From: Picosynechococcus sp. PCC 7003
GTDB lineage: Bacteria; Cyanobacteriota; Cyanobacteriia; Cyanobacteriales; MRBY01
NCBI RefSeq assembly: GCF_001693255.1
Contig: NZ_CP016474.1
Location: 886,661 to 950,660 of the forward strand
Direction of reading: 5' to 3'
Length of the DNA: 64,000 nt
Under the pieces are notes generated by a model. That model searched no databases and was not told the origin of the DNA. It was given only the letters and a program-made list of their open reading frames with translations. Below are positions 29,657 through 39,456 of this stretch, one piece after another. The first letter of the stretch is position 1, and each line of letters starts with the position of its first letter. The position numbers and the translations under genes are program-made.

Positions 29657-30475
29657 ATGTCCCAAGCCAACCCAAGAAAACGCATTGCATTGGTCATCCA
29701 ATATATCGGCACTCACTTTTGTGGTTGGCAACGGCAAACAGCAGAACGAACCGTGCAAGCCGTCATTGAAGAGACTATCTCCTCGGTTGTCGGCCAAAAA
29801 ATCACAATTCACGGTGCCGGGCGTACCGATAGCGGTGTCCATGCCGCCGGACAATTCGCCCACTTTGAATGTGAAAGTTTAATCCCTGGTTATAAATGGG
29901 CCAAAATCCTTAACGATCGCCTACCACCCGATATCAATATCCGTGGTGCTTGCGAAGTTCCCCAGGATTGGCATGCCCAGTTTTCTGCCCAATGGCGACG
30001 GTATCGGTATACCATCTATACCCACCCAACCCCAAATCTGTTCCTTCAGCCCTATGCTTGGCATTATTACCAGGCCCCCCTCGATGAAACCCTCATCCAA
30101 GCAGCCCTGACGCCCCTATTGGGTGAACATCACCTCGCTGCTTTTCAACGGACTGGTTCCAAGCGATCCCATGCATGGGTCAATGTGCAGGCAGCAGAAT
30201 GTTCCCGTCGAGGCTCCTTTATTCATATAGAAATTCAAGCCAATGGGTTTTTGTATGGGATGGTTCGCCTACTGGTCGGGATGCTAGTGGACATTGGACA
30301 AGGTAAACTTTCTTTAGCGCAATTCCAAGATATTTGGAAAAATGAGAAGCGACACCTTGTAAAATATTCAGCCCCAGCAAAAGGCTTATGTTTACTTAGG
30401 GTTGGTTATCCTGAGCCTTTGTTTCCACCCCATATTTGGTTTGATACCCAGCCAACTTTTCTACTAACTCATTAG
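29657..30475 (+). CDS. truA: tRNA pseudouridine(38-40) synthase
   Basis: Isomerises uridines 38-40 in the anticodon arm of tRNAs. 272 residues with the catalytic aspartate in HGAGRTDSGVHA, plus GWQRQTAERTVQ and QANGFLYGMVRLLVG. The location between rplQ and rplM is conserved in cyanobacteria. Confidence 0.95.
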   Translation: MSQANPRKRIALVIQYIGTHFCGWQRQTAERTVQAVIEETISSVVGQKITIHGAGRTDSGVHAAGQFAHFECESLIPGYKWAKILNDRLPPDINIRGACEVPQDWHAQFSAQWRRYRYTIYTHPTPNLFLQPYAWHYYQAPLDETLIQAALTPLLGEHHLAAFQRTGSKRSHAWVNVQAAECSRRGSFIHIEIQANGFLYGMVRLLVGMLVDIGQGKLSLAQFQDIWKNEKRHLVKYSAPAKGLCLLRVGYPEPLFPPHIWFDTQPTFLLTH

Positions 30476-30511
30476 TTGAATTCCTTATGCGTCATCTAGC
30501 GCAAAAATTTT

Positions 30512-30967
30512 ATGATTAAGACACCTTTACCGAAACAAGAAACCCTTGACCAGAAATGGTATGTGGTCGATGCTTCTGACCAACGCTTGGGTCGTTTAGC
30601 GACCGAAGTTGCCAAAGTACTCCGGGGCAAAAATAAAGCAGAATATACCCCCCACATGGATACTGGGGATTTTGTGATTGTCGTGAACGCTGAAAAAGTA
30701 GTTGTGACGGGTCGCAAGCCTGAGCAAAAACTTTACCGTCGCCACTCTGGTCGTCCTGGTGGAATGAAAGTTGAAACCTTCAATCAGCTGCAAGACCGGA
30801 TTCCTGAGCGCATTATCGAAAAAGCAGTTAAAGGAATGTTGCCGAAAAATGCCTTGGGTCGTCGCTTGTTCACCAAGCTAAAGGTCTATGCTGGTAATGA
30901 GCATCCCCATGCCGCACAGCAACCCGAAGTTCTGACCATCAATACTATTCCCGGAGGAGATAAATAA
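30512..30967 (+). CDS. rplM: 50S ribosomal protein L13
   Basis: Early assembly protein of the large subunit. 151 residues with [20 protein letters not shown] and [21 protein letters not shown]. Its stop overlaps the rpsI start by one base (TAATG), so L13 and S9 are translationally coupled. Confidence 0.97.
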   Translation: MIKTPLPKQETLDQKWYVVDASDQRLGRLATEVAKVLRGKNKAEYTPHMDTGDFVIVVNAEKVVVTGRKPEQKLYRRHSGRPGGMKVETFNQLQDRIPERIIEKAVKGMLPKNALGRRLFTKLKVYAGNEHPHAAQQPEVLTINTIPGGDK

Positions 30968-31380
30968 TGAACGCAACCGCTACTCAAGATCGCCCGATTT
31001 ACTGGGGAACAGGTCGTCGTAAGTCATCTATTGCCCGTGTACGCCTTGTGCCTGGTTCTGGCAAGGTTGTTGTCAACAACCGCTCTGGGGAAGATTATTT
31101 CAACCGGATTCCTGGTTACCTTGCGGTGCTCAAGTCTCCCCTGGAAACCCTGGGTTTAGAAAGTGAGTATGACATTCTTGTGAATGCCCATGGTGGTGGC
31201 TTGACTGGTCAAGCAGATGCCGTCAAGCTTGGTGTGGCTCGTGCTCTCTGTGAATTGGATCCGGACAACCGCCAGCCCTTAAAAATTGAAGGCTATTTAA
31301 CCCGTGACCCCCGTTGTAAGGAACGGAAAAAGTACGGTTTACACAAGGCCCGCAAAGCGCCTCAGTTCTCCAAGCGTTAA
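30967..31380 (+). CDS. rpsI: 30S ribosomal protein S9
   Basis: Its C-terminal tail touches the P-site tRNA anticodon. 137 residues: [36 protein letters not shown], ending KAPQFSKR with the invariant terminal KR. Confidence 0.97.
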   Translation: MNATATQDRPIYWGTGRRKSSIARVRLVPGSGKVVVNNRSGEDYFNRIPGYLAVLKSPLETLGLESEYDILVNAHGGGLTGQADAVKLGVARALCELDPDNRQPLKIEGYLTRDPRCKERKKYGLHKARKAPQFSKR

Positions 31381-31465
31381 TTATTTGGTATGGCGTTCGT
31401 TATGGCTACTGTGGCGATCGCCTTTATGCATTCTATTAAACTAAATTAATTAGAGAATAATTCCC

Positions 31466-31696
31466 ATGCCCAAAGCTGATATTCATCCCGAATGGTACCC
31501 AGACGCCAAAGTCATCTGTAACGGTGAAGTTGTGATGACGATTGGTTCTACCCAACCTGAAATCAACGTTGAAATTTGGTCTGGTAACCACCCCTTCTAC
31601 ACCGGAACTCAAAAGATTATCGATACCGAAGGTCGTGTAGACCGTTTCCTCCGGAAGTACGGTATGCTCAGCAACAATTCCGACGACCAGAAATAG
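31466..31696 (+). CDS. rpmE: 50S ribosomal protein L31
   Basis: Bridges the subunits near the central protuberance. 76 residues starting MPKADIHPEWYPDAKVICNG and containing WSGNHPFYTGTQK. Only one cysteine is present, so this is the zinc-free (C-minus) version seen in cyanobacteria and plastids. Last gene before a strong terminator. Confidence 0.95.
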   Translation: MPKADIHPEWYPDAKVICNGEVVMTIGSTQPEINVEIWSGNHPFYTGTQKIIDTEGRVDRFLRKYGMLSNNSDDQK

Positions 31697-31716
31697 GTAT
31701 TCCCTTGAGTTTTCCC

Positions 31717-31752
31717 AACCCGGCAGCCCCCTGCTGGGTTCCTTTGTTTTTT
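31717..31752 (+). terminator. Intrinsic terminator closing the ribosomal super-cluster
   Basis: AACCCGGCAG-CCCC-CTGCTGGGTT is a 10-bp stem (one G-T pair) followed by CCTTTGTTTTTT, 20 bases after the rpmE stop. This is the first clear terminator after the run begun at rplC. Confidence 0.9.
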
Positions 31753-31792
31753 AGGGATTTTCTTCCCCTAACGTAAAAACGTTCTGTGCATT

Positions 31793-32884
31793 ATGGCTGA
31801 AGCATACTTACTCGATAAACTAAAGTCCGTCGAACAAACCTTCCAGGAAATGACCCGACGCCTGGCCGATCCCGACATCGCGACGAACCCCGATGAGCTA
31901 CAACGGGTGGCAAAAATTCGTTCCTCCCTCGAAGAAACAGTAAATACCTTCAATCAGTGGAAAGAAGCACAAGAAGAACTCCGGGGAGCAAAGGAAATCC
32001 TCAAAGAATCCGCCGGAGATCCCGAAATGAAGGAAATGGCGGCCTTAGAAGTCGAAGAACTCGAAAATACCATTGACACCCTCGAAAATCGTCTGAAGAT
32101 TCTGCTGTTGCCTAAGGATCCCAACGACGAAAAGAACATCATGTTAGAAATTCGCGCCGGCACCGGGGGAGATGAAGCAAGCATTTGGGCCGGCGATCTG
32201 CTCCGGATGTATTCTCGTTACGCCGAAGGCCAAAACTGGCGGGTAAAACTCCTAAGCGAATCGGCAGCCGACATGGGAGGCTTTAAGGCGGTCATCCTAG
32301 AAATTCAAGGGGAACAGGTTTACAGCAAATTGAAGTATGAAGCTGGTGTACACCGAGTTCAGCGGGTGCCTGTCACCGAAGCTGGGGGACGGGTTCACAC
32401 CTCTACAGCGACCATTGCCGTGATGCCAGAAGTTGATGATGTCGAAGTCGAAATTGATCCCAAAGATATTGAAATGACCACCGCCCGTTCCGGTGGCGCG
32501 GGGGGCCAGAACGTCAACAAAGTAGAAACAGCGGTTGACCTATTCCACAAACCGACGGGCATTCGCGTCTTTTGTACAGAAGAGCGATCGCAGTTACAGA
32601 ACCGAGAGCGGGCCATGCAAATTCTCCGGGCAAAGCTCTACGAAATGGAACTCCAGAGGCAACAAGAAGAAGTCAGTTCCATGCGCAAATCCCAGGTGGG
32701 TACAGGCGCTCGTTCTGAAAAAATTCGCACCTACAATTACAAAGATAATCGCGTTACGGATCACCGCCTAGGACAAAACTTTTCCTTGGCCCCGGCCTTA
32801 GAAGGAGATATTGAGGATATGCTCCAGGCTTGTATCTCCCAGGATCAACAGGCTCAACTCGAACAGCTCGCCGCCGAAGGCTAA
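31793..32884 (+). CDS. prfA: Peptide chain release factor 1 (RF1)
   Basis: Recognises UAA and UAG and triggers peptide release. 363 residues; the codon-recognition tripeptide is PVT in [12 protein letters not shown], and the catalytic GGQ lies in [17 protein letters not shown]. The PxT motif separates RF1 from RF2 (SPF). Standard length. Confidence 0.96.
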   Translation: MAEAYLLDKLKSVEQTFQEMTRRLADPDIATNPDELQRVAKIRSSLEETVNTFNQWKEAQEELRGAKEILKESAGDPEMKEMAALEVEELENTIDTLENRLKILLLPKDPNDEKNIMLEIRAGTGGDEASIWAGDLLRMYSRYAEGQNWRVKLLSESAADMGGFKAVILEIQGEQVYSKLKYEAGVHRVQRVPVTEAGGRVHTSTATIAVMPEVDDVEVEIDPKDIEMTTARSGGAGGQNVNKVETAVDLFHKPTGIRVFCTEERSQLQNRERAMQILRAKLYEMELQRQQEEVSSMRKSQVGTGARSEKIRTYNYKDNRVTDHRLGQNFSLAPALEGDIEDMLQACISQDQQAQLEQLAAEG

Positions 32885-32894
32885 TAAATCCTTC

Positions 32895-32969
32895 CCTGGG
32901 GAAGGTGGCCGCAGGCCGGAAGGGGTTCTTTCCTGGGGAAGGTGGCCATGGGGCGAAAGAAGTTCTTTT
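32895..32969. repeat. Two imperfect 37-bp tandem units after prfA
   Basis: CCTGGGGAAGGTGGCC occurs at 32895 and again at 32932, each followed by a related 21-base part ending GTTCTTT. The first unit begins inside the palindrome CCTTCC-CTGG-GGAAGG and is followed by GGCC-GCA-GGCC. It could act as a transcription end for prfA or be a dispersed intergenic repeat family; only these copies are in the window. Confidence 0.7.
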
Positions 32970-33308
32970 CTAAGGTTGAACTTCACTGCAAACCTGATAA
33001 AAATCTGTCTCTGGCGGTTCCGCGAAGAGAGGATTCATTTCCGCCATGATTTTTTGGCTGAGTTCCGTCTGATTTTTATCCATATCCTCGATATTGTCCC
33101 AAAGGATCATCGCGATGCCTTGATCACTATTCGGCCCCATTTTTTGTAACAAAAAAGCTCCTTGAAACCCTTCCGAATAGCTAGACACAATTTTTTCGTA
33201 GAGGGCTTGGGCCTGGGCAAATCGTCCAGGCTTAAATTCACCGATCGCCACATACGCGACTTTATGGCGGAGACAGTCGTTAAGTCCTTGCATAGTTGAA
33301 TTTTCCAT
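32970..33308 (-). CDS. Small hypothetical protein, possibly dimeric alpha-beta barrel (ABM-like)
   Basis: 112 residues: MENSTMQGLNDCLRHKVAYV…GRFAQAQALYEKIVSSYSEGFQGAFLL. The pattern of a beta strand, a helix with QALYEKIV, then GFQGAFLLQ and a second strand/helix pair (GIAMILWDN) resembles antibiotic-biosynthesis-monooxygenase-like ferredoxin folds. No catalytic residues can be assigned. The start may instead be the internal methionine MQGLN (33293). Convergent with prfA. Confidence 0.6.
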   Translation of the reverse strand: MENSTMQGLNDCLRHKVAYVAIGEFKPGRFAQAQALYEKIVSSYSEGFQGAFLLQKMGPNSDQGIAMILWDNIEDMDKNQTELSQKIMAEMNPLFAEPPETDFYQVCSEVQP

Positions 33309-33720
33309 CGTCTAAAACTACATGGCTTAAGGCGATCGCATGTCGCCTCTGCCGATAATTTCACTGTAGCGAGAGAATTCCCCTAGAAAGCCTCTTTACG
33401 CATTTTCTTAACCGCTTTTAGACTTATGTCAACTTTTTTGTCGTGTTTTTGAAACGTCACCATTGGCTCTCTTTAAATCTTTAACCTGTCATTAATCCAA
33501 CATCAAAGCGATATTAATCCTCCTTTGGTTCACTAGAAGTGCATCAAACCATAAACTAGCCCGTATCCAACTTTACAGATGTTGAAAGTTGTGAATTTCT
33601 GGTGCTATACTGCTAAGCGGCGTTTTGAAAATGATTTGCAGTAATAAAATATGCTTATCAACAACATAAATGCCCAAGCTCAAAGTCAAAAAATATCTCA
33701 GGTGTGAGGTTCAACCGAAT
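33309..33720. other. Porin leader region
   Basis: A 412-base gap between divergent genes. It holds a HIP1-type GGCGATCGC near 33330 and the porin promoter at 33582-33611. No further gene is convincing; 17 in-frame codons before the chosen porin start (from 33670) have no ribosome-binding site. Confidence 0.5.
33582..33611 (+). promoter_or_regulatory. Predicted promoter of the porin gene
   Basis: TTGAAA (33582-33587), an 18-base spacer and TATACT (33606-33611). Start of transcription would be near 33618, about 100 bases before the ATG. Confidence 0.6.
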
Positions 33721-35319
33721 ATGTCTAAAACAGTGAGAACTTTTCTCAGTGGTGCTTCCTTTGCCTTAGGCGCAACTGTTGCTTTTTCTGGCACTGCCCA
33801 AGCAAACACTGAACTCCTCGATCAAATCAATAGCTATAGCCAAGACGATATCGCTCAGGTTAATAGCGTTTTTCAACTCAGTGATGTTTCCCCTTCTGAC
33901 TGGGCCTTTGACGCGCTTCGTAACCTAGTCGAAAACTACAACTGTATTGTTGGTTATCCCGATGGCACTTTCCGTGGCAGCCGTCCCCTCAGCCGTTATG
34001 AATTTGCCGCTGGTCTGAACGCTTGTTTACAGCAAATTGAGCGCATGATCCAAAGCGGTGGCTCTGAAGTAACCCCCGAAGATCTAGCAGCTCTTCGCCG
34101 TCTCGTGAACGAATTCGAAGCAGAACTCGCCACCCTCGGTGCTCGCGTTGATGACCTCGAAGGTCGCGTTGAATTCCTCGAAGACCATCAGTTTTCTACC
34201 ACTACTAAGCTCGGTGGGGAAGTTATCTTCAATCTTGGCGCTGCTTTTGGTGAAGACAATATTGACGATCAAGTTACTTTCAGCGATCGCGTTCGTCTGA
34301 ATCTTGACACTAGCTTTACTGGCAAAGACCGTCTTCGTACTCGCCTTGAAGCCGGTAACATCACTGCTTTTGATGATGCAACAGGTGTAGACACTGCTCG
34401 CCTCGGCTTTGACACCGACAATGACAACGATGTTGAGATTGGTAAGTTATACTACCGTTTCCCCCTCAGTGACAATATTCGTGCCTATGTCGGTGCTGTT
34501 GGCATGGGCCTCGATGATATTGCAGACTCTACCAGTCCCTATTTTGAGAGCAGTGGCTCCGGTGCCCTCTCCCGCTTTGGTCGCTTTAATCCCATCTACC
34601 GTGGCCCTGACGGTGCTGGTGCTGGTTTCAACCTAGGCCTAGGCGAAAAGTTCACTTTCACCGCGGCTTACTTGGCCGATGACGGTGATGTGAATAATCC
34701 TGAAGAAAAGAATGGTCTTTTTAACGGCAATTACACCGCAGCAGCCCAGCTTGACTTCGAACCTTCCGACAACATTATGTTATCCGCAGTCTACGCTCGC
34801 CGATACCAAAAATCCGGAGATGTCAACTTAACCGGTAGCACAGGCAGTGATGTTGCTAAAGACCCGTGGGATGATGGCGGGTTTGGCGAATATGCTGCAT
34901 CTTCGGATAACTTTGGCTTACAAGCTAGTTGGCTGATTGGCGAAAAATTCAACCTCGGCGGCTGGGTTGGCTATACTAATGCTGACATTGAGGATCCAAC
35001 TGTGACTGGTAATGCTGAGGTCTGGAATTGGGCAGTTAATGCAGCACTACTTGATGTTGGTGGCGAAGGTAATGTTCTGGGTTTGATTTTCGGTCAACCT
35101 CCTAAGCTAACTAATGCTGACATCGACTTTGGTGGTGGCCAGGGATCCAGCTTCGATGATGAGGGTGAGACAACTTACCTTGCAGAGCTTCAGTACCGTT
35201 ACAAGCTCAACAAGAACATCACCATCACTCCCGGTGCTTATGTGATTTTCAACCCCAACCAAAATGACGATAACGACACCGTTGTTGTGGGTTCTGTACG
35301 CACCACCTTCAGCTTCTAA
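33721..35319 (+). CDS. SLH-domain outer-membrane porin (SomA/OprB type)
   Basis: Major cyanobacterial porin type. From ATG 33721 the product is 532 residues: signal peptide ending TAQA before NTELLDQINSY, an SLH domain that binds the cell wall (LSDVSPSDWAFDALRNLVE … GYPDGTFRGSRPLSRYEFA), a short coiled coil (LRRLVNEFEAELATLGARVDDLE), then an OprB-like 16-strand barrel rich in D, N and G. The last residue is phenylalanine (TTFSF), a usual signal for barrel insertion. Substrate is unknown; related proteins pass inorganic ions. Strong codon bias suggests high expression. Confidence 0.93.
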   Translation: MSKTVRTFLSGASFALGATVAFSGTAQANTELLDQINSYSQDDIAQVNSVFQLSDVSPSDWAFDALRNLVENYNCIVGYPDGTFRGSRPLSRYEFAAGLNACLQQIERMIQSGGSEVTPEDLAALRRLVNEFEAELATLGARVDDLEGRVEFLEDHQFSTTTKLGGEVIFNLGAAFGEDNIDDQVTFSDRVRLNLDTSFTGKDRLRTRLEAGNITAFDDATGVDTARLGFDTDNDNDVEIGKLYYRFPLSDNIRAYVGAVGMGLDDIADSTSPYFESSGSGALSRFGRFNPIYRGPDGAGAGFNLGLGEKFTFTAAYLADDGDVNNPEEKNGLFNGNYTAAAQLDFEPSDNIMLSAVYARRYQKSGDVNLTGSTGSDVAKDPWDDGGFGEYAASSDNFGLQASWLIGEKFNLGGWVGYTNADIEDPTVTGNAEVWNWAVNAALLDVGGEGNVLGLIFGQPPKLTNADIDFGGGQGSSFDDEGETTYLAELQYRYKLNKNITITPGAYVIFNPNQNDDNDTVVVGSVRTTFSF

Positions 35320-35386
35320 GGCAAAGGAGAACCAAGTCTAATTCCTCACACATGTTGCTTCTAAAAGCAAAAAAATTAGTCCTGGA

Positions 35387-35412
35387 AGTGAGTCAATTTT
35401 GGCTCACTTTTT
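35387..35412 (+). terminator. Intrinsic terminator of the porin gene
   Basis: AGTGAGTCA-ATTT-TGGCTCACT followed by six Ts, 68 bases after the porin stop. Confidence 0.85.
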
Positions 35413-35506
35413 TCTTTGAAGCTATCAAGTTTTAGAAATCAGGTTTTATTTTGACTTTAAGTTGTATTGTACATATACTGATAAATTGTGAGTTTTTTGA
35501 AAAACC

Positions 35507-35869
35507 ATGAACGCTGAAGCAATCATTCGCTCCATCGAAGCGGAACAGCTCAAGGATGATCTTCCGACCATCCACGTGGGCGACACCGTTCGAGTCGGAG
35601 TCAAAATCAAAGAAGGTACCAAAGAACGGGTTCAGCCCTACGAAGGTACCGTTATTGCCATGCGCAATGGTGGGATTAACGAAACCATCACTGTGCGTAA
35701 AATTTTCCAAGGGATTGGTGTTGAGCGGGTCTTCCTGCTGCACTCTCCCCTCGTCGATAACATCAAAGTTATCCGTCGTGGTAAAGTCCGCCGGGCTAAA
35801 CTGTATTACTTGCGCGATCGCGTTGGTAAAGCAACTCGGATCAAGCAACGTTTTGATCGCCCGATCTAG
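35507..35869 (+). CDS. rplS: 50S ribosomal protein L19
   Basis: Intersubunit-bridge protein. 120 residues with [22 protein letters not shown] and the [20 protein letters not shown] core. It is placed before tRNA-Trp and the secE-nusG group, as often in cyanobacteria. Confidence 0.97.
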   Translation: MNAEAIIRSIEAEQLKDDLPTIHVGDTVRVGVKIKEGTKERVQPYEGTVIAMRNGGINETITVRKIFQGIGVERVFLLHSPLVDNIKVIRRGKVRRAKLYYLRDRVGKATRIKQRFDRPI

Positions 35870-35903
35870 GCTTTTGTAATCCCTTTGATTCGCTCAAAAT
35901 GTT

Positions 35904-35933
35904 TTGCACAAAGCCTGCCACCTGTGCTAAGAT
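35904..35933 (+). promoter_or_regulatory. Predicted promoter of tRNA-Trp and secE-nusG
   Basis: TTGCAC (35904-35909), an 18-base spacer and TAAGAT (35928-35933), about 30 bases ahead of the tRNA 5' end. Confidence 0.55.
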
Positions 35934-35963
35934 TGCTAAGGCTTGTTAAGAGCAAGTGTACAA

Positions 35964-36036
35964 GCGTCCTTAGTTCAGTTGGTAGAACGCAGGTCTCCAA
36001 AACCTGATGTCGGGGGTTCGAGTCCTCCAGGGCGCG
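35964..36036 (+). tRNA. trnW: tRNA-Trp (CCA anticodon)
   Basis: A 73-base cloverleaf: acceptor GCGTCCT pairs with AGGGCGC and is followed by discriminator G; anticodon loop CTCCAAA with CCA; T-loop GGTTCGAGTCC. The 3' CCA is not encoded. Adjacent to secE, a linkage widespread in cyanobacteria. Confidence 0.97.
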
Positions 36037-36097
36037 TTTCAATTTACATTAAACTTTAGTTGAAGTATTGCAGTGGCTCTGGGAGGAGTTTCTGATT

Positions 36098-36325
36098 GTG
36101 GCCAAAACAAAGAAGACCGTCGAGACTGAAGCCAACAAGCCCGAAGGTTTCGACGTTACAAAATACGCCAACGAAACAAAAGAAGAGCTCGCTAAGGTTG
36201 TTTGGCCCTCTCGCCAACAGCTCATTAGTGAGTCTGCCGCTGTTATTTTGATGGTGATCCTTGTTGCGACTGTTATCTACGTCGTAGACAATCTCTTCAT
36301 TTTTGTTTCAGGTGCTGTATTTTAA
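36098..36325 (+). CDS. secE: Preprotein translocase subunit SecE
   Basis: Clamp subunit of the Sec channel. GTG at 36098 with GGGAGGAG at 36081-36088 gives 75 residues; the open frame extends 10 codons further without signal. N-terminal amphipathic helix (TKEELAKVVWPSRQQL) and one membrane helix (AAVILMVILVATVIYVV). Confidence 0.94.
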   Translation: MAKTKKTVETEANKPEGFDVTKYANETKEELAKVVWPSRQQLISESAAVILMVILVATVIYVVDNLFIFVSGAVF

Positions 36326-36343
36326 AAGACTCTTTAACTTTCT

Positions 36344-36946
36344 ATGGAACATTCAGAAGAATACACAGGAACGCAAGCTGGACCCAAACCGCGTTGGTAT
36401 GCCGTCCAAGTTGCATCTGGGTGCGAACAAAGAGTCAAAGCAAACCTTGAACAACGCATTCATACTCTCGATGTGGCGGATCGGATCTTTCAAGTTCAGA
36501 TTCCCCAAACCCCAACTGTCAAAATCCGTAAGGACGGCAGTCGGCAGCATGGAGAAGAAAAGGTTTTTCCTGGTTATGTCTTGATTCAGATGACCCTAGA
36601 TGATGAAGCTTGGCAGGTCATCAAAAATACGCCCCATGTGATTAATTTTGTTGGGGCTGAACAGAAGCGTAGCTACGGTCGGGGACGGGGCCATGTTAAA
36701 CCCGTGCCTCTCAGTAAGTCTGAAGTAGAGCGCATCTTTAAACAAGCTCAGGTTGTTGAACCGACTGTTAAGGTCGATATGGCCATTGGCGACAAAATCC
36801 TCGTACTTTCTGGTCCTTTTAAGGATTTTGAAGGCGAGATCATTGAAGTCAGCCCTGAGCGCAGCAAACTGAAAGCTCTATTGTCGATCTTTGGTCGAGA
36901 TACGCCAGTAGAACTTGAATTTACTCAAGTGGAAAAACAGAGCTAG
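36344..36946 (+). CDS. nusG: Transcription termination/antitermination factor NusG
   Basis: Links RNA polymerase to Rho or the ribosome. 200 residues: NGN domain ([20 protein letters not shown]) and C-terminal KOW domain ([21 protein letters not shown]). Followed two bases later by rplK. Confidence 0.97.
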   Translation: MEHSEEYTGTQAGPKPRWYAVQVASGCEQRVKANLEQRIHTLDVADRIFQVQIPQTPTVKIRKDGSRQHGEEKVFPGYVLIQMTLDDEAWQVIKNTPHVINFVGAEQKRSYGRGRGHVKPVPLSKSEVERIFKQAQVVEPTVKVDMAIGDKILVLSGPFKDFEGEIIEVSPERSKLKALLSIFGRDTPVELEFTQVEKQS

Positions 36947-36948
36947 CG

Positions 36949-37374
36949 ATGGCAAAAAAAGTTGTTACGGTAATCAAATTAGCTTTACCTGCGGGTAAGG
37001 CCAACCCTGCACCTCCTGTTGGGCCAGCCCTGGGTCAGCACGGGGTGAACATCATGGCTTTCTGTAAGGAGTACAACGCAAAGACTTCTGACCAGGCAGG
37101 CATGATTATCCCTGTAGAAATTTCGGTATATGAAGACCGGAGTTTCACCTTTATCCTGAAAACACCCCCTGCTTCTGTCTTAATCCGTAAAGCAGCCGGG
37201 GTCGAGAAGGGTTCTGCCCAGCCTAACAAGCAAAAAGCAGGTTCTATCTCTCGGGCGCAATTGCAGGAAATCGCCCAAACTAAAATGCCTGATTTGAATG
37301 CGAATGATATCGAAGCGGCAATGAATATTGTTGCTGGTACAGCGCGAAATATGGGTATTACAGTTACGGATTAG
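36949..37374 (+). CDS. rplK: 50S ribosomal protein L11
   Basis: Component of the GTPase-associated stalk base. 141 residues with [21 protein letters not shown] and the C-terminal rRNA-binding domain ending [11 protein letters not shown]. Start 2 bases after nusG. Confidence 0.98.
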   Translation: MAKKVVTVIKLALPAGKANPAPPVGPALGQHGVNIMAFCKEYNAKTSDQAGMIIPVEISVYEDRSFTFILKTPPASVLIRKAAGVEKGSAQPNKQKAGSISRAQLQEIAQTKMPDLNANDIEAAMNIVAGTARNMGITVTD

Positions 37375-37465
37375 TAACTGCCTGGAAACTGGATACAACA
37401 GTTAAGTTTTTAATCTTTATGTTTGGGGAGAGGCGTGTGTCTCGTTATGTACCCAAGGAGTAAGT

Positions 37466-38182
37466 ATGGCAAAAAAATTATCTCGTCGGCTTCGTGAGGC
37501 GCTTGAGAAGGTTGAAGATAGAGCTTATGAGCCTCTAGAAGCTTTGACACTTTTGAAAGAAACTGCTACGGCTAAGTTTGATGAAACGGCTGAGGCTCAC
37601 ATTCGCCTAGGGATTGATCCGAAATACACGGATCAGCAGTTGAGAACGACTGTTGCGTTCCCGAAAGGCACGGGGCAGTCTGTACGGGTTGCTGTTATCA
37701 CCAGCGGTGAACAGGTAAAAGTTGCTGAAGAGTCTGGAGCGGATCTTGTTGGTTCCGAAGAGCTCATTGAAGATATTCAAAAGGGCATGATGGACTTTGA
37801 AGTCTTGATTGCAACGCCGGATATGATGCCGAAGGTGGCTCGTTTGGGTCGTCAGCTTGGCCCCCGTGGTTTGATGCCTTCACCGAAAGGTGGCACTGTG
37901 ACGACGGATGTCGCCACGGCGATCGCCGCCTTCAAGGCCGGTAAACAAGAGTTCCGGGCTGACCGGGCAGGGATTGTCCACGTCCTTTTTGGTAAATCCT
38001 CTTTCGCTGCGGAAGATCTTCTGGTAAACTTAAAAGCTCTTCAGGAAACCATCGACCGGAACCGTCCCTCTGGGGCCAAAGGTCGCTACTGGCGGAGCAT
38101 TTATGTGTCTGCTTCCATGGGGCCTTCGATCCAGGTGGATATCAACGCCCTCCGGGATCTTTCCATTGAAGAAAAAGCCTAG
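37466..38182 (+). CDS. rplA: 50S ribosomal protein L1
   Basis: Moves the deacylated tRNA out of the E-site. 238 residues with [21 protein letters not shown], the L1 signature, and [11 protein letters not shown] near the C-terminus. Confidence 0.98.
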   Translation: MAKKLSRRLREALEKVEDRAYEPLEALTLLKETATAKFDETAEAHIRLGIDPKYTDQQLRTTVAFPKGTGQSVRVAVITSGEQVKVAEESGADLVGSEELIEDIQKGMMDFEVLIATPDMMPKVARLGRQLGPRGLMPSPKGGTVTTDVATAIAAFKAGKQEFRADRAGIVHVLFGKSSFAAEDLLVNLKALQETIDRNRPSGAKGRYWRSIYVSASMGPSIQVDINALRDLSIEEKA

Positions 38183-38259
38183 GCCTTCTTAGGTAAAACA
38201 ATTAAATAGATTTGTATTCATGCCAGAGACAGCAGGGGCGATCGCTTAATATCCTGCCG

Positions 38260-38351
38260 AGGTAAAACGCTACAAGACTAGACAAGTTTTTTCCAAGTTT
38301 GCTTGGAAGAAGAGCGTGACCCTGGCATTGTTGTTAGGGTCTATTTTTTTT
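38260..38351 (+). promoter_or_regulatory. rplJ leader with hairpin and intrinsic attenuator (L10-leader-like)
   Basis: Between rplA and rplJ lie two hairpins. TTCCAAG-TTTG-CTTGGAA at 38291-38308 is followed by GACCCT…AGGGTC at 38318-38341 and an eight-T run (38344-38351), i.e. a terminator 45 bases before the rplJ start. The place and layout match the known ribosomal L10 leader, in which L10-L12 bind the upstream structure and shut off rplJL. I did not fold it; the family match is by position and layout. Confidence 0.72.
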
Positions 38352-38396
38352 GTCCCTACTTTAATAACCTTTCCCCAAAAAGGAGGTGAGAACAGA

Positions 38397-38924
38397 ATGG
38401 GAAAATCGCTAGCAGATAAGCAAGAATTGGTTGCTGAGATCAAAGATTTGCTCAAGGATGCACAACTTACTTTTGTGATTGATTACAAGGGTTTAACCGT
38501 TGCGGAAATCACTGATTTACGTAATCGTCTTCGTCCTGCCGGGGCATATTGCAAAATTGCGAAAAACACGCTGATGCATATTGCCGTTGATGGTGATGAA
38601 ACGTGGCAACCCGTGCAATCTCTCTTGAAAGATTCCTCCGCATTTTTAATTGCCGGAGAAGATGTTGCTTCCGCCGTTAAAGCTTACAAAGAATTCCGCA
38701 AAGCAACGAAGAAAACCGAACTTCGTGGCGGCGTTATGGAAGGTCAAGCTTTAACCAGCGACCAAATCGAAGCCCTCGGTGATCTGCCCACCAAAGAACA
38801 ACTCTACGGTCAGATTGCAGGTGCGATCAATGCAGTTACTGCAAAAATTGCCATCGGCATCAACGAAGTACCGGGTTCTTTGGCCAGAGCCATCAAAGCT
38901 GTTTCCGAGAAAGAAGCAGCCTAA
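38397..38924 (+). CDS. rplJ: 50S ribosomal protein L10
   Basis: Base of the L12 stalk. ATG 38397 with AGGAGGTGAG at 38381-38390 gives 175 residues; the longer open frame from 38316 runs through the leader terminator and is not used. Typical segments are VIDYKGLTVAEITDLRNRLR and AKNTLMHIAV. Confidence 0.95.
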   Translation: MGKSLADKQELVAEIKDLLKDAQLTFVIDYKGLTVAEITDLRNRLRPAGAYCKIAKNTLMHIAVDGDETWQPVQSLLKDSSAFLIAGEDVASAVKAYKEFRKATKKTELRGGVMEGQALTSDQIEALGDLPTKEQLYGQIAGAINAVTAKIAIGINEVPGSLARAIKAVSEKEAA

Positions 38925-39011
38925 CTTTCAATGCCGCTTGATTTATTTCGTTGCGGCCTAACTTTCTCGTTGTTCTAAACGTAATTTTTATTCACTAAGG
39001 AGATAGATTAA

Positions 39012-39398
39012 ATGTCTGCTACTACCGATGAAATTTTGGAGAAGTTGCAATCTCTAACTCTGCTTGAAGCAGCTGAATTAGTTAAGCAAATCGAAGAAAC
39101 CTTTGGCGTTAGCGCTGCTGCTCCCGTTGGTGGCATGGTAATGGCTGCCCCCGGTGCTGCTGCTGCTGAGGAAGTTGAAGAGAAGACCGAATTTGACGTT
39201 ATTCTCGATGAAGTTCCTGCTGACAAGAAAATCGCCGTTCTTAAGGTTGTTCGTGGCATCACTGGCCTCGGTCTTAAGGAAGCCAAAGAAATGGTTGAAT
39301 CTGCGCCTAAGCCCATCAAAGAAGGCACTGGCAAGGAAGATGCTGAAGCCATCAAGAAGCAGCTTGAAGATGCTGGTGCAAAAGCAAGCGTCAAGTAA
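39012..39398 (+). CDS. rplL: 50S ribosomal protein L7/L12
   Basis: Stalk protein that recruits translation GTPases. 128 residues: N-terminal dimer domain ([22 protein letters not shown]), an alanine-rich hinge ([14 protein letters not shown]) and the C-terminal domain ([20 protein letters not shown]). Ends the operon. Confidence 0.98.
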   Translation: MSATTDEILEKLQSLTLLEAAELVKQIEETFGVSAAAPVGGMVMAAPGAAAAEEVEEKTEFDVILDEVPADKKIAVLKVVRGITGLGLKEAKEMVESAPKPIKEGTGKEDAEAIKKQLEDAGAKASVK

Positions 39399-39456
39399 TT
39401 TATATCAACTTACCTATTGATAAGTAGGTATAGCTTCAATTGATATTTAGGTGATG

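Noticed and set aside
35341-35386. Bases TTCCTCACACA resembling the Yfr1 small-RNA core
   Set aside because: The flanking hairpins required for Yfr1 are absent and the core differs at the first bases; the region is simply the 3' end before the porin terminator.
38316-38396. Longer L10 protein starting at 38316
   Set aside because: The extra 27 codons run through the leader terminator and have no ribosome site, whereas AGGAGGTGAG precedes the ATG at 38397.
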